Of a stretch of 64,000 nt of DNA, positions 1 through 11,336 are shown piece by piece (position 1 is the stretch's first letter; each line of letters opens with the position of its first letter). The stretch is from Acridotheres tristis (Eukaryota > Chordata > Aves > Passeriformes > Sturnidae). The position numbers and the translations under genes are program-made. The notes under the pieces are model-generated. The model did no database searches. It was not told the origin of the DNA and saw only the letters and a program-made list of their open reading frames with translations. Where the stretch lies: positions 2,356,001-2,420,000 of the forward strand of contig CM072886.1 in the NCBI GenBank assembly GCA_037013685.1, in the 5' to 3' direction.

Positions 1-1435
1 GGATGTGGAAATGTCCCTGCAGCAGCTAAAAATAAAGAGCACTCGAGCAGAGGTGGAATGAAAAGCCATTTTTGTCTGTGTTTTAAAGTGCTCTGTACTT
101 TGCACACTTAAGTCATAGCTGAGATTTTATTAGGTGGAAACAGAAACCTCTTTTTTTTTTTTTTTTTTTAGAAAGAAAGAAAATGCAATTTTGCAATTTT
201 AGGTTTTAAATGCAACAAAAAAAAACTCTACGACATTTTCAATTATATGTTCAAAACATTATTTATTTAATGTCAGGCATAAAATAATACACAAAGTGTA
301 CAGAATATATACAGTAGATATCTTTTAAAAGAGGACCAAAAGGTAACAGTTAGAATGAAACATAAATATTTTGACATTGGAGGAACCCTTGATCCAAAAT
401 TTACCTTGCCTTTACCATTTTCTTCCTGCCTTTCACTTCTCAAGTCTGTGTAGCTCCATGAAATGTTTGGCTTCGATTCAAGTTTTTTGTTGGGCGTTTG
501 TTTTTTTTTTTTTAGGAAAAGTGTTTTACTGGATCATTTCCACGGATGTCAGGACCTGGTTTTGATGGAAAAAGTAAAGATTATCCTCTGGTTGAGTATT
601 TATTTATTCAGGTGTGTGTCTGGAGAAAGTTCTACCTTGTTCCTTTCATTCTTTCGATGTTCCGTGCAACTCATCACAATTTTTCAGACTAAGTCAGAAA
701 AGTTTAGATTCAGAGCATTTTTTAATATATTTACTCAAATTCCGTGAAGCCAAACTTTGTAAGACATTGATTAGACAATTTTAATAACAAACACAGTGGC
801 TAAAAATGAGATAGAAACGATTTCATCCCTCAAAATGGATGACCTTGGCTTTTGGAGGGGTGTGTCTTCCTTTTCTCTGACCACACAGGATCAGGTATTT
901 AAAATGGCCAGAACATACAATTCTTCAATTGACTGAATTAAGGTAAAATCAGTTAAGTCCATTTTCTAAGCATTTCTTCTGCTGCTAATTTCAATATTGG
1001 TTGTGGGTTGGGTTTTCTTCTAGGTAGAGGGACTTAAAAACATTTTTTCTTTGCTTTGTGTGCTTTGAGAACTTTTAAAATATTTCCTTTTTTTTTTTTT
1101 TTTTTTCTCTTTGAAGATGTCCCAGATTTTTTCTTCACTTATTAAGGTTATTTTTTCAGGATGGTAAAACATCATAACCAATATAATGCATGAAATATGG
1201 TGTGGTGGTGCTGTCAGCCAGCCAAGGGGAATGCACAGAACAGCACCTCGTTTTTTAAACTTCCCAGTTTTATTTTGGATTACTGAAGTTCCCAGCATGA
1301 TTTATTTCCTGTGTGTTTCCTATGCCTAAAATATCTATTAATGGGAGAGCAAAAAGTGTTTTTCATCCTTCTTCAAAAGACAAAATCCATTTTGCGGTGA
1401 TAAGGCAAGGAATTATAGGTAGAAATTAAAAGAAA
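1..1435. other. AT-rich non-coding DNA at left edge
   Basis: No coding exon or recognisable repeat copy is visible. The stretch holds homopolymer T runs near 152-170 and 1089-1105. On the minus strand, around 260-330, there is a cluster that could belong to a transcript 3' end: a TGTATATA Pumilio-type element near 308-315 followed by overlapping ATTAAATAAATAA. The open frames here are short and have no family resemblance. I therefore treat it as intergenic sequence, with a weak possibility that it is 3' UTR of an unseen minus-strand gene. Confidence 0.5.
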
Positions 1436-1592
1436 TTTAGGAGAATTTAGGTCAGATATTGAGGAAAAATTATTTTCTTTGAGGATGGGGAGGCCCTGGC
1501 ACAGGGTGCCCAGAGAAGCTGTGGCTGCCCCTGGATCCCTGGAAATGTCCAAGGTCAGGTTGGACTTTGGGGCTTGGAGCAGCCTGGTTGTG
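1436..1592 (+). repeat. CR1 LINE 3' fragment
   Basis: A sense-orientation CR1 piece. It shows the sequence order typical of the CR1 3' end: a gaggccctggcacagggtgcc block, then agagaagctgtggctgcccc, then a diverged 'aaggtcaggttggac' and 'cttggagcagcctgg'. It stops before the 'aaccattctatgat' tail, so the extreme 3' end is missing or diverged. Confidence 0.85.
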
Positions 1593-2308
1593 AAACTACA
1601 GTGACTTGGACTGGGACAATTTGTAAAATTTAAAAATAAATTTATGTTAAAGGAACTTCATTTCATCCTTTCATGTTTACTTGAGTGGAAATGGATCAAA
1701 ATCACATCCAGAGCTTGAATTTTTAATAATCACATCCAGATCTGCAAAATTAGAACAGAAATTTAAACAAGTCAACAGTGTCAACAAGAATCATCTTTAC
1801 TGGAAGTCAAACTCAATAATTTTTCAATATATTTTGTTTCATTTTAAGCTTTTCTCTGTCATTATGTTTTTCTTTTGATTACATTATTGGCCGAGAATAT
1901 TAAAGTGAATAACCAAACATATTTTGAACCTTTTTCCATAAGGACATGACAATGCAAGTTTGCTGTATTATACTAAAGCCAAATATCTGCTTATGCTTTT
2001 TTGTTTGTTTTAAAGAATGCTGGTAATCACTGTTGGAATACAATCACAGAAGATCGAAAAAATACTTTAATTTGTTGAAAATTTGGTATGTGATAAGCAC
2101 TGCTTCCCAAACTGGACATGTCTTTCTCAATATTAACTCTAATTTTAGTGTCATGCTGCACTTTTTACTCTTTTTTGGAAAACAAATGCTGTTGAAGTGT
2201 TTTCCTCTCATTGTTGACTGGGATTCCTCTCACTCAGCTACAGAGACCTGAATGCCTGTGGGTGCTGGAAAATTTGGCTTTTCCAGAGCCGTGATTCCAA
2301 GTCAGAAT

Positions 2309-2795
2309 TCCAATGGAATCAGACAGAATTGCTGAGTCTGGCAGGGATTTCTGGTGATCACTCAGTCCTGGCCCACTGCTCTGCTTTGATCAGAGCCTCA
2401 ACCTGAGCAGGACCATGTCCAAATTGCTTTTGAACCTCTCCAAGGATGGAGACTCCACAACACCCTGGGGCAACCTCTTCCTGTTCAGCCCTCCTCTCAC
2501 TAAAGAACAGTTTTCTTATGCTTTAAACTGAATTTCTGGTATTTTAGTTGTTGCCTCGTTGCTGTTTTCCTGTCACTGAGAAGACATTTGCTCTGTCTTG
2601 ACTCCCCCATCAGGTGTTTACACCCACTGGGAGATCTCCTGAGCCTTCTCTTCTGCAGGCTGAGCTGTTCCAGCTCTCAGCCTGTCCATGTGGGTCAGAT
2701 GTTCCCATCCTTTTGTCATCTTTATGGAAATCCATCTTCATGGTCCTTCCCTGGCCTCACTCCGGTATGGCCCAGTGTGGACACACACATTCAAA
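2309..2795 (-). repeat. CR1 LINE fragment, longer copy
   Basis: An antisense CR1 copy of roughly 490 bp, more diverged than the others. Read on the + strand, it begins with 'cagtcctggcccactgct', then 'tgtccaaattgcttttgaacctc' and 'ccaaggatggagactccacaacaccc'. It continues through 'agccttctcttctgcaggctga' to a degraded 'cttccctggcctcactccggtatg'. This is the order seen in the antisense of an older CR1 subfamily. Three overlapping short open frames here are repeat-derived and not genes. Confidence 0.75.
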
Positions 2796-3240
2796 GATCT
2801 GGGGAATTCCAGCTTGGGAATTCTTTTCAGGCCTGGATTTCTCCTGACTCTCAGCTCCATTCCCAGGCTGACAAGCTGACTGCAGCTTCAGTTAGGGAGG
2901 AGTCTCCCAGGGTGATAATATAATGAAAAACAGAGTGAAATTCATAATAAAAATTAACACCTGGTGTCTTTCCCGTGGGATACATCCTGAGGTGCTGTCC
3001 CAAGGATGTTTTTCCCAATTGTCCAATAAACTACTGTCCTGTCCTAGCTGCATGTAACACACTTTAAATACGGGCTGTCCATACAATAAAGTTGGCCTTT
3101 TTTCCCCAAAAAATACCCGTGTGTGTTGCTGTCCTTTCTCTCTCTTTGCAGCACAGTGACCACAGCCCAGTCCCTCCTGTACTGGTGCTCAGCACTGCAC
3201 CCAGCACTCCAAATGTCCCACCAGAGCTGAGCTGAGGAGA
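2796..3240. other. Unassigned segment between two CR1 copies
   Basis: No gene is seen. The segment carries two AATAAA motifs (near 3025 and 3083) and a TTTAAATA motif near 3063, with a pyrimidine-rich stretch ending in 'tttgcag' near 3150. That composition would suit a decayed LTR. However, I could not find matching TG...CA ends with a target duplication, so no element is called. Confidence 0.3.
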
Positions 3241-3400
3241 GATTGCCCAGAAAAACGGTGGATAACTCATCCCTGGAAGTGTCCCAGGTCAGGCTGGACA
3301 GGGTTTGGAGCCCCCTGGGACAGTGGGAGGTGTCCCTGCCCGTGGCAGGGGGTGGAATGGGATGATTTTCAGGTCCCTTCCAACCCAAGCCATCCTGGCA
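3241..3400 (+). repeat. CR1 LINE 3' fragment
   Basis: Sense-orientation CR1 3' end. It contains 'gattgcccag', 'tccctggaagtgtcccaggtcaggctggac', 'gggaggtgtccctgccc' and 'aggtcccttccaaccc', which are consecutive landmarks of the family. The minus-strand reading frames that cover it are artefacts of the repeat. Confidence 0.9.
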
Positions 3401-5412
3401 GTCAGGGAAGGATCATCTCCCTTGGCCTGGCCATGGTTCTCCCAGCACAGCCCAAGATGCTGATGGCATTTTGATGCCACATGGACACATTTCAGGCTCA
3501 TGGGCAGCTCCTCATCCCCAAGGGCTCCAAGGGATTTTCCTGCCAAGTTACTTCCCAACCTGTTGGTCCATCCTTCTGTGTGGAGTTATTCATCTTCAAA
3601 AAAGAAAATGGAAATACAGAACTCACTTAGATTTAACACTGAAATATTAAGATGCTGCTACATTAATCACTCTCGTGGCAATGTACCTGCATTTAATTCC
3701 TCTTGGCTTTAATGCATTCCAACAGGAAGCAGGTGCTTATACACCTTTCAAGGGCTGGAACTAATCAGTCTGCTAAAAATCATAGAGAATATGTATGAAG
3801 GTAAAAAAAAAAATAAAAAAAAAATCATTGATCCTTTTTCAGTTTCCCAGAATTACTGGAGTCCTCAGAGCTTCTTGATCTGGTCCATTTTAAATAACCT
3901 CAGCCTGATTTTTGATGCTACTGTTTGCTTCAAGCTCCTTTAATCCTTGAAGAAAACTGTTCCAGTCTGAAAATTGAATGGATCATCACTGAATTAAAAT
4001 CTAAGAAGGGACATGAAGTTCTGCTGGACTGACTCTCCCTCCCACTGCCTTCATTATTCAGTGCAACACTTGAAAAGTGGCCTAAACTTAAGGGAAATTA
4101 CAAATCTCCTCAGTGCATTGAGCAGAAGGAACAATTCTATTTCCAGGGCAGTTTTTTGATCAGAACCCTTTGTTCCATGTGAACAGGTGTGTGCTGAAGT
4201 CATTTTGCTTGTCAGAGTGCAGAAACTCACCCCTCTAATTTATTCTTCACACCTGAATGAGTCTCACCTGCAGCAGGAACCTGGAGACCTTCTCAGTGCA
4301 CATGGGAGCATTGATGCTAAGAGCACATCAGGCACCAAAGCTGCTTAGAAGGAGAAAGTGCTGCACAAGGCTGGGATGGAGAATGACAGGTAGAAGTTCT
4401 CCCTCTTTTCAGGTGTTTTCTTTGTGGGGTCTGAGCCAACATTTGACACCTTTGGCAAACTGAATGAAACTTTTTCCTTGAGCAACCCTATAGAAACCAA
4501 AGGAACTCTCTGTGGAAGGGATTCTGCTCCCATGAGAGCAGAAACAAAGATATTTTGATCTGTGAAAGATCAACATTTTGATCTGGGCAAAAGGATATCA
4601 TGCTGGGCAAGATTTGGGCAGCCAGATGGCTTAAAAGGTTTGTGCTGGATTGAGGGACAGACCCTTTATCTGGCACCCTTTGGGACTCATTGTCCCCTTT
4701 GACAGTCTGTGCTTTCCCTTCTGTGGCCTTTAGCTGCCATCAAAGGTCGTATCTGATGATATTCACCTTTGTTTGGGGTACTGCCATTCCCCTGTCTCAT
4801 CTAAAAGTGTGCAAAGCAGGTTTCTTCTCACATTTTAGGCTAGATTGTTCTTTTTTATAATAGATCAATTTATTATTACTGTTTTCTCCTCCTTTTTCTG
4901 GGCAACCTTCACCCTGGAAGGAACTGCACTGGGGCGTGACTGTGTTTTGAGTGTGGTTTTGCACCAAATGATCTTCAGAGGTCCTTTTAAATATAAATCA
5001 GTCTCAATTTGTGGCCTGAAGCCAAGCCAGGAATGTAAAAGATGCAAATCCAGGCAGTGATTCTTAGCAGGCATTGCTGGGATGGTGCTCTGTGGGTAAT
5101 AAGGTTTTGCTGTAATGAGCAATGGATCTGTTCCACATCAGGACATCCCTGCACTTCATGGGGCAGAGACAATGGGAGGGGAAGGGGACAAGAGGACACT
5201 GGGACAGGCTCCAGGTGGAAATTTTCTTCCTTTCCTGGTAAACTTCCCTCAGATCAGTAAATTCTGTGAGCCTGGGGCCTAAAGCCCATCCTATTTATTG
5301 AACATGTGAGTGCTTTGTCGTGGTTCTCTCACCACAAGGCAACCCAGATGGTTCAGACACATTTCCCAGTTTGGACCTGCAGTCTGTGATTCCAGCAAGC
5401 CTTTTGGTATTA
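3401..5412. other. Non-coding DNA, nothing recognised
   Basis: AT-moderate intergenic sequence with a short A-rich run near 3802-3825. No exon with splice sites, RNA gene or clear transposon copy is visible. Confidence 0.45.
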
Positions 5413-5790
5413 TCCCAGAATCCCAGAATGGTTTGGATTGGGAGGAACCTAAAAGATCACCTTGTTTTCTACACTTTCCACTGTCCCAGGCTGCTCCAAG
5501 CCCTGTCCAACCTGGCCTTGGACACTTCCAGGGATTCAGGGGCAGCCACAGCTCCTCTGGGCACCCTGTTCTGGTGCTTCATCACTCTCACAGCCAAGAA
5601 TTTCTTCCTCATATCTAATTTAAATCTCTCCCTTTTTACTTTAAACCTTTCCCCTTTACACCTCCTCATGTAAAAGTCACCCTCCCTCCTTTTCCAAAGC
5701 CCCCTTTAGGTACTGGAAGGGACCCTAAGCTGTCCCCAGAGCTTTCTCCTCTCCCTGAATAATCCCAGCTCTCTCAGCCTGGCTATCAAA
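5413..5790 (-). repeat. CR1 LINE 3' fragment, well preserved
   Basis: Antisense CR1 of about 380 bp. In + strand order it shows: the 'ggtttggattgggagga' tail region, 'ccactgtcccaggctgctccaag', 'ctggccttggacacttccag', 'cagccacagctcctctgggc', 'aatttcttcctcatatctaat', 'ccccctttaggtactggaag', and 'ccagctctctcagcctggct'. This is one of the longest copies of the young subfamily in the window. Confidence 0.92.
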
Positions 5791-8700
5791 ATGAGCTTTA
5801 TTAAAACCCCACCCTGGTGTTAAAACCAGCCAGGGTTCTTCTCATGTAGGATCCAAGCTAAACCAGATTTTTATGATGACACCACAACTACCTGGCACAC
5901 CTGAAATCAAAACAGTGCTTAAAATCAAAACAGACCCAGTTTTTAAGGCCTTGTTAGAAACCACGAATAAAATACCCACATAAATATATTCCTGAAAATG
6001 TCAGGCTATATCCTACACTCCTGTCTGCTGTCCTTAGTGCTATGAAATGCATCCCCTGGCACCAGTGGCTCTCTGTCAGCTTCTCTGTGTGTACAGACAA
6101 CAGAGCACAGCACAGGAAAAGGAAAATTTTTATTCTGCAGGAGATGATGCAAACAAATGTAGGAGAGAAACCCCTTTTTTGCTTCCCCTCTCAATTTATT
6201 TCAATCCAAGCTGCCCTACTTCATCTGTTAAGCTTCTGTTCTTGAGCTCTGTCAGAACAGGATCTTGCTTTAGGCAGACTCTCAGTTCTTGTGCACAGGA
6301 GGGAATAACTTGATTTACTCTGCCAGAATTATTGGCAGCTCCCGACCCCCTTAAATTAAAGTTACTCCCATTTCTGTCTGGGGCAAATGGTGTAAAATCT
6401 GGCAAATTTGTGCTATTTGGGTGTCAGGTAGGAATCAAAATGTTGCTGCTACAAATTCAATCTTCTCTCTGCACAATTCCTGGTATGAAAGGAAGGGAAT
6501 GTAGGGATAAAATGTGAAATAAAAAGGGAAAACCTCTAGGAACTGGATTTGCTCTTGTGACATCATGATTCTTGCACTCCATGATTTTCTGCTGATCTTT
6601 GTATCTATTTTATCTTCTTATGAGAAGGGAGAGGGGCTGGAGTGATGAGGTGGAGAGGTGATGAGCACCTGGATTGGGAGGATGCAGCCATGGGAGGTGC
6701 ACAAACCCAAGGGAAGGAGCATTTTTAAGTTCCTCAGCTTTTCCTGGACAAAACCAGGACAAATTTTCTAATCTGGCTCGGCCTCATTTTATCCACATGC
6801 AAAATGTGGAATGTATGATTAATTTCTCTGCCGTGTATGAAGCACTGTGTCAAATTGGGGGAAAAAAACATAGAGCAAAAAAAAAGGCTCTGCACAACAA
6901 GATGAGGTTTTTGATAATAAAAGGGACAGTTCCCAAATACTCTTTTATCTGTTTGATAAACTCACTCGAATCACAACTTTTTTTTGCGAAGTGGCCACAA
7001 AAATATTGAGCAGGAGGGTGAGGAGCCTCTGAACAAAACCCTGTCTCCGAATGGCCCTGCTGTGACACGGTGGGGCAGAGGCAGTTGCATTTCAAGTTTT
7101 AAATGGGTATTTAGGGCTGGAGAGGGGAATGGAAGCAGAACCCAAAGCCCACGTGTGTGTGCAGCTGCTGCAGCCTCTGAGGGAAATGTCACCTCCCTCT
7201 GCTGGCTTCAGAGTGACTGCAGAGAGGGAGAACAAATGTTTGACAGCCTCAAACTCCGCGGATCAGAGATGTAATGAATATTGTTTCACGGTGATATTTT
7301 TAGGCTAAACGAAAATAGTTGGGAGTCAGGGCTGGCAGTGGAATATTTGCTTGCAAAGGTGACTGATACTGGCTTTAATTAAAATAGATCCTCCCATGCA
7401 AGTCCCTCCTCTCCATTAAAACTCTTCTTGAAATTACTATTTATTGTTTATAAATAGCCAGAGGTTTTATAGCTCATCCTTGGCCTGATCAACAGTAGGT
7501 TTGACCTTGACTTTGAAAGAAGTGGGGTTTAGAATTAATAAATTCTTAAGTTTTCCATTTCGTTCTTCTTCCCATACAAAAGTTTATTTAGTTTCTCCTT
7601 TTTATTTCTCCTCAATCATCCGTGTAGTGTCTCATTTTGTTTTGTTCTACTTTATTTTCCTTCTATAGAACTCTTATTTTTTTCCTCATCTTCTTCAATT
7701 TAATATATGCTCTGTCAGTGTTTGCTACACAGCTGAGTATATTTTACATTTATCTGAATTAGATCTCATTTCTACCTAACACTGATCCTGCATTTAAATT
7801 GTTCCTGTTTTTCTTCATCTGGCTACTCCTAATTCCTGAAACTTTCATCCATTAACTTGAAGTATACATTTTTCAATACCATAGTCATAGTTATTTATAA
7901 GAAAATCAAAAAAACCTGCAGACAGAGAGCAGATCTTTCCATAAATCAGCGACCCAGATTTGCTCTGAGCTGTTTTTAGATGGAGCACATTTACTGTGAC
8001 AACCCTTAATTTATATTGGGAAAGATGAAAATGCAACAAGAACTGATATTGGAAAAAAAATTATATTTATGCCTCTCTCCCTTGTGTTTAGAAGGGTCTT
8101 CCACCTAGAAACAACAAAAAACACAGTTGGAGGACCATTAAGAAAACTTCTACAAAGTTGGAAAGTTAGATTTATCACCCCAAGACCTCCTTTTCCACTA
8201 AAACTTATTATTCTCCTCACTTTTGTCTGCCTTTCGTGACCTTGATGGGCAAGACTTTCCCTGGATCACGGCCTCTCCAACTCTGAGGACTTTTGGGAAA
8301 AGGGAAGGTTCAGTTTAAACGAACAAGAAGAATGAGGCCACAACAACTCCTGGCCTTTGGTTAGAAATATTCTAACTAGCATATTTCCATTTTTCTGTAA
8401 GCAGCAGGATGTTTCTGATCATTGTATTTTCCCTGCAGTCTGGCTGTGCAAAGCCAGCTCTCCCTGTTTTCCTGCTGCTGCTTTGGGAGGTTGGAAATGT
8501 GCTGGGCAAAGTTTCACTCTGCCTTTTGCATCAGTGACATTTGAGCTGCTCTGGGGTTAAACCTGGGCTCAGTAACGGGGCTGGGCTTGATCTGTCTCAT
8601 TATTTCTGAGACTCAGCTCGTCCTTACCCAGTGTGGGGGCATCCAGATGAAATCCCACTTTTCAAGAAGAGGACAGAAATATTTCCCCTTTTAGGATGTG

Positions 8701-8834
8701 TAGTAAATTGTAGTAAATCCATGTTAATTGTCTATAAATGTCTTCAGTTGTGGGATGAGGGGTGCTAAGTCAAAATCCCAGAATCACTGTTGTCAAACGT
8801 TATGCAGCACACAGCTGATATTTCACCAGATGTT
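5791..8834. other. Non-coding DNA with one CTCF-like motif
   Basis: No gene was recognised. At 7191-7206 the sequence ACCTCCCTCTGCTGGC resembles the core of a CTCF site read on the minus strand. From 7250 to 7500 the DNA lacks low-complexity tracts and repeats and reads like a possible conserved non-coding element (TAATGAATATTG, TTAATTAAAA), but conservation cannot be tested here. Confidence 0.35.
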
Positions 8835-8975
8835 TCAGTGAAATTAGGAAGAAATTACCCTCACAATGAGGAATTTTTTTGCCAATATTTAATCTAAACC
8901 TACTCTTTCATCTTAAGGCCTTTTCCCATTGTGTTATGCCCTTGTGCAAAATCCCTCTCCTTTTCCATAGGACAC
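8835..8975 (-). repeat. CR1 LINE fragment, diverged
   Basis: Antisense piece from the middle of the CR1 3' region: 'accctcacaatgaggaattt', 'tgccaatatttaatctaaacctactc', then 'ccttttcccattgtgttatgc'. This matches the order 'ccctcacagtgaagaatttc / atctaatctaaacctacc / ccatttcccctt' of the family, with several substitutions. Confidence 0.75.
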
Positions 8976-10568
8976 GGTTGGGCAGCAGTTTAAATTCCCA
9001 TTAAAGTTTGGACATCTCTCAATTTAATATTTTTTTTAACAAGACAAAAGCTAGGCACATTCCATACATGAGTATTTATTCCCAAAGTTCAACTTCTTGT
9101 TCCCAGTGAATGAATTCTGGTGTTCTCTGATTTGGAGGAGTGGAAAGATAAAAATAAGAAACTTCTCAACAGTCCAGTTCAAACCCTGTTTGTCAGAGCC
9201 TTGGTACTTCATAATTCCCTTCAAAAATGTATTGTTCTCTGCTTTGAATGTAGGTGGCCTTTGCTCCTCTCCTCTTCTTGAGAGGCTGTCACAAAGCCCT
9301 GAAAACCATAAATCCTGTAATTTTCCTTCTATATGCACTCATATTCCATTTCTACCTTTTTTATCCTGACCTTCAGTGGCTTTTCATTTAAATCTCTCTC
9401 CTTCTGCTTTCACTCAGCCTGTTCCCTCTCAGTCTTCATTTCTCAAGGCTGAAAACATTCTCTGACTCCTGGAGAGTTTCCCATTCCCTTGGCTGACTTG
9501 GACATCTCTGTTTTTCCAGCTTGGCCTTTCAGGTTCAGTTGAAATTTCCAGAAGAGCAGGTAAATATCCCTAATTATTGTAATTTCACAGCAATGGTTAT
9601 TTTTTCACTCTGCTTTTGGCTCTGAAGAATGAGTTTACTTTTCATTGTCGTGGGAATACTGGGATAAGAGTGCTGGACTAGATCTAGGGATGGAGCTGGG
9701 GCCTGATGTGTGATGAAGATTAACAATGGCTAAAAAACATTTACCATTATATGGTTTTTCTCATTAAATCATTTGGTGAAGTTATGCCAGGCCCATTGTC
9801 AATATGAAAAGGTTTAAATGAGGGAAAAGACAGAAAATGCTGCCAAACCCAGAGATCTTTCACCATAATTTGTTCATTTCTTGAATCCGGGAACATGAAC
9901 TGGCATTCTCAGCTGCCAAGGCATTCAGGGATGCTGCAACTCAAATTTATCCTGCTTTTCTCTTGGACACCTGTGTAATATCCAGAGTAACTCCAAGAGA
10001 CATGTTTATTATTGCAAATGTGATACTGGTGTGTACTAAGAGACTTTCTGACCCAGGCATTTGATCTGTTTGTTTTACACAACAGAATCTTTCTATTAAG
10101 ATGAAGTTGAGAAAACAGTTTGCTCTTGGCCTCTAGAATTGCACATGGAGCCTGGAAAACATCTTCATTAAAACAAAACAAAACAAGAAAAAGCAAAAAA
10201 AAACCAGCAAAGCTTCAGCACCAAATGTACTGAAATTATCAGAGAATCATAGAATGCTTTGGGAGGGACAATAAAGAAAATATTTCCTGTTCATCTCAGG
10301 CTTAGGTCTGAGTAGGAAACACAGTGTGTGATTCAGGGTTCATGGATTAAAGGAAACAGAAGGAAAAAAAAAGGGAGAAAGAAAAAGTCAGGCAGAAAAC
10401 CTCTGTTTATCACTCATGAGCTAAAACTATTACCAGCATGTCAGGAAAGAAACGATTATTGTATTATTATTTTGACATGAGATGTTAGGTTCCAATGCTG
10501 GGCGATATAGAATTTTCTACCCATGCTGAAATTGTAAAAATTCTGGGATTTGGAAACCTGAGGTGAAT
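8976..10568. other. Non-coding DNA with a trace CR1 tail
   Basis: No exon was recognised. A very short 'agaatcatagaatgctttggga' at about 10241-10265 looks like the extreme tail of an antisense CR1 copy. The A-rich run around 10165-10203 is simple sequence. Confidence 0.4.
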
Positions 10569-10650
10569 AATCATCGAATCATTTGGGCTGGAATAGATTC
10601 TTTAGGATATTGAGTTCAACCATAAACTTAACACTGCCAGGTCCAGCAGT
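10569..10650 (-). repeat. CR1 LINE tail, second subfamily
   Basis: Antisense CR1 tail with 'aatcatcgaatcatttgggctgga', 'gagttcaaccataaacttaaca' and 'ctgccaggtccag'. The 'ccgtaaacctaacactgccaggtcc' wording distinguishes it from the 'ccatgggcaggga' subfamily found elsewhere in the window, so at least two CR1 lineages inserted here. Confidence 0.8.
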
Positions 10651-11230
10651 GTATATAAATAGAAGGTGTCATATACTCTATTTACCATACATTTTTGTAT
10701 GTTTTAAATTCTCTTGTGTCTGTCACAGTCCAGCACTCAAAAGTGAAGAGGGTTAATACTGAGCTGGTGATGAATTGGTAAAAAGGGTTAAAACATTGAA
10801 TTTTGTATTTTATATGTGGCTGAAGAAATTGCTGTGAGTCAGGCCAGTCTGGGCACAGGGAGAATTTAGGTGGATTTCCATGGTAAATAATTTCAGTGGT
10901 AAATTTGGAGGGACATTTTTTTCCTTCCAGTGCTAAAGACTCCCAGCCCACACACCTGGTGGCTCAGGTGTCTGTTTGAAATTAATGACAAACCCAGTCT
11001 TTTTTAGGATGGTTCCAGGGGAGTTTTAGGCACTGTTTTGGAATGAGATTAATTGGTTCAAATGCTTCACTGTTGACTCATGGTAACAGCGGGGACCAAA
11101 ACTCAGCTTTGTTTACATAAACATTTCTGTTAATTTTCTTCCTTGTACCGAATTAACAATGAGAAAGCAAAATTAAGTTTGTACAATGATTGAACTTCCC
11201 CAGATGATATTTTCCAGTTAAAAAAAAAAA
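10651..11230. other. Non-coding DNA
   Basis: Intergenic sequence without a recognisable exon or repeat copy. It ends in an A run that abuts the next CR1 tail. Confidence 0.4.
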
Positions 11231-11336
11231 ATCATAGAATCACAGAATGGTTTGGGCTGGCAGGGATCTTAAAGCCCATCTCATTCCAATCCTTTGCCAT
11301 GGGCAGGGACACCTCTCACTATCCCAGGTTGCTGAA
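11231..11336 (-). repeat. CR1 LINE 3' fragment, short
   Basis: Antisense 3' tail: 'atcatagaatcacagaatgg', 'tttgggctggcagggatctt', 'gccatgggcagggacacctc', 'actatcccaggttgctgaa'. Homology stops abruptly after that, showing a strongly 5'-truncated insertion of about 105 bp. Confidence 0.92.
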
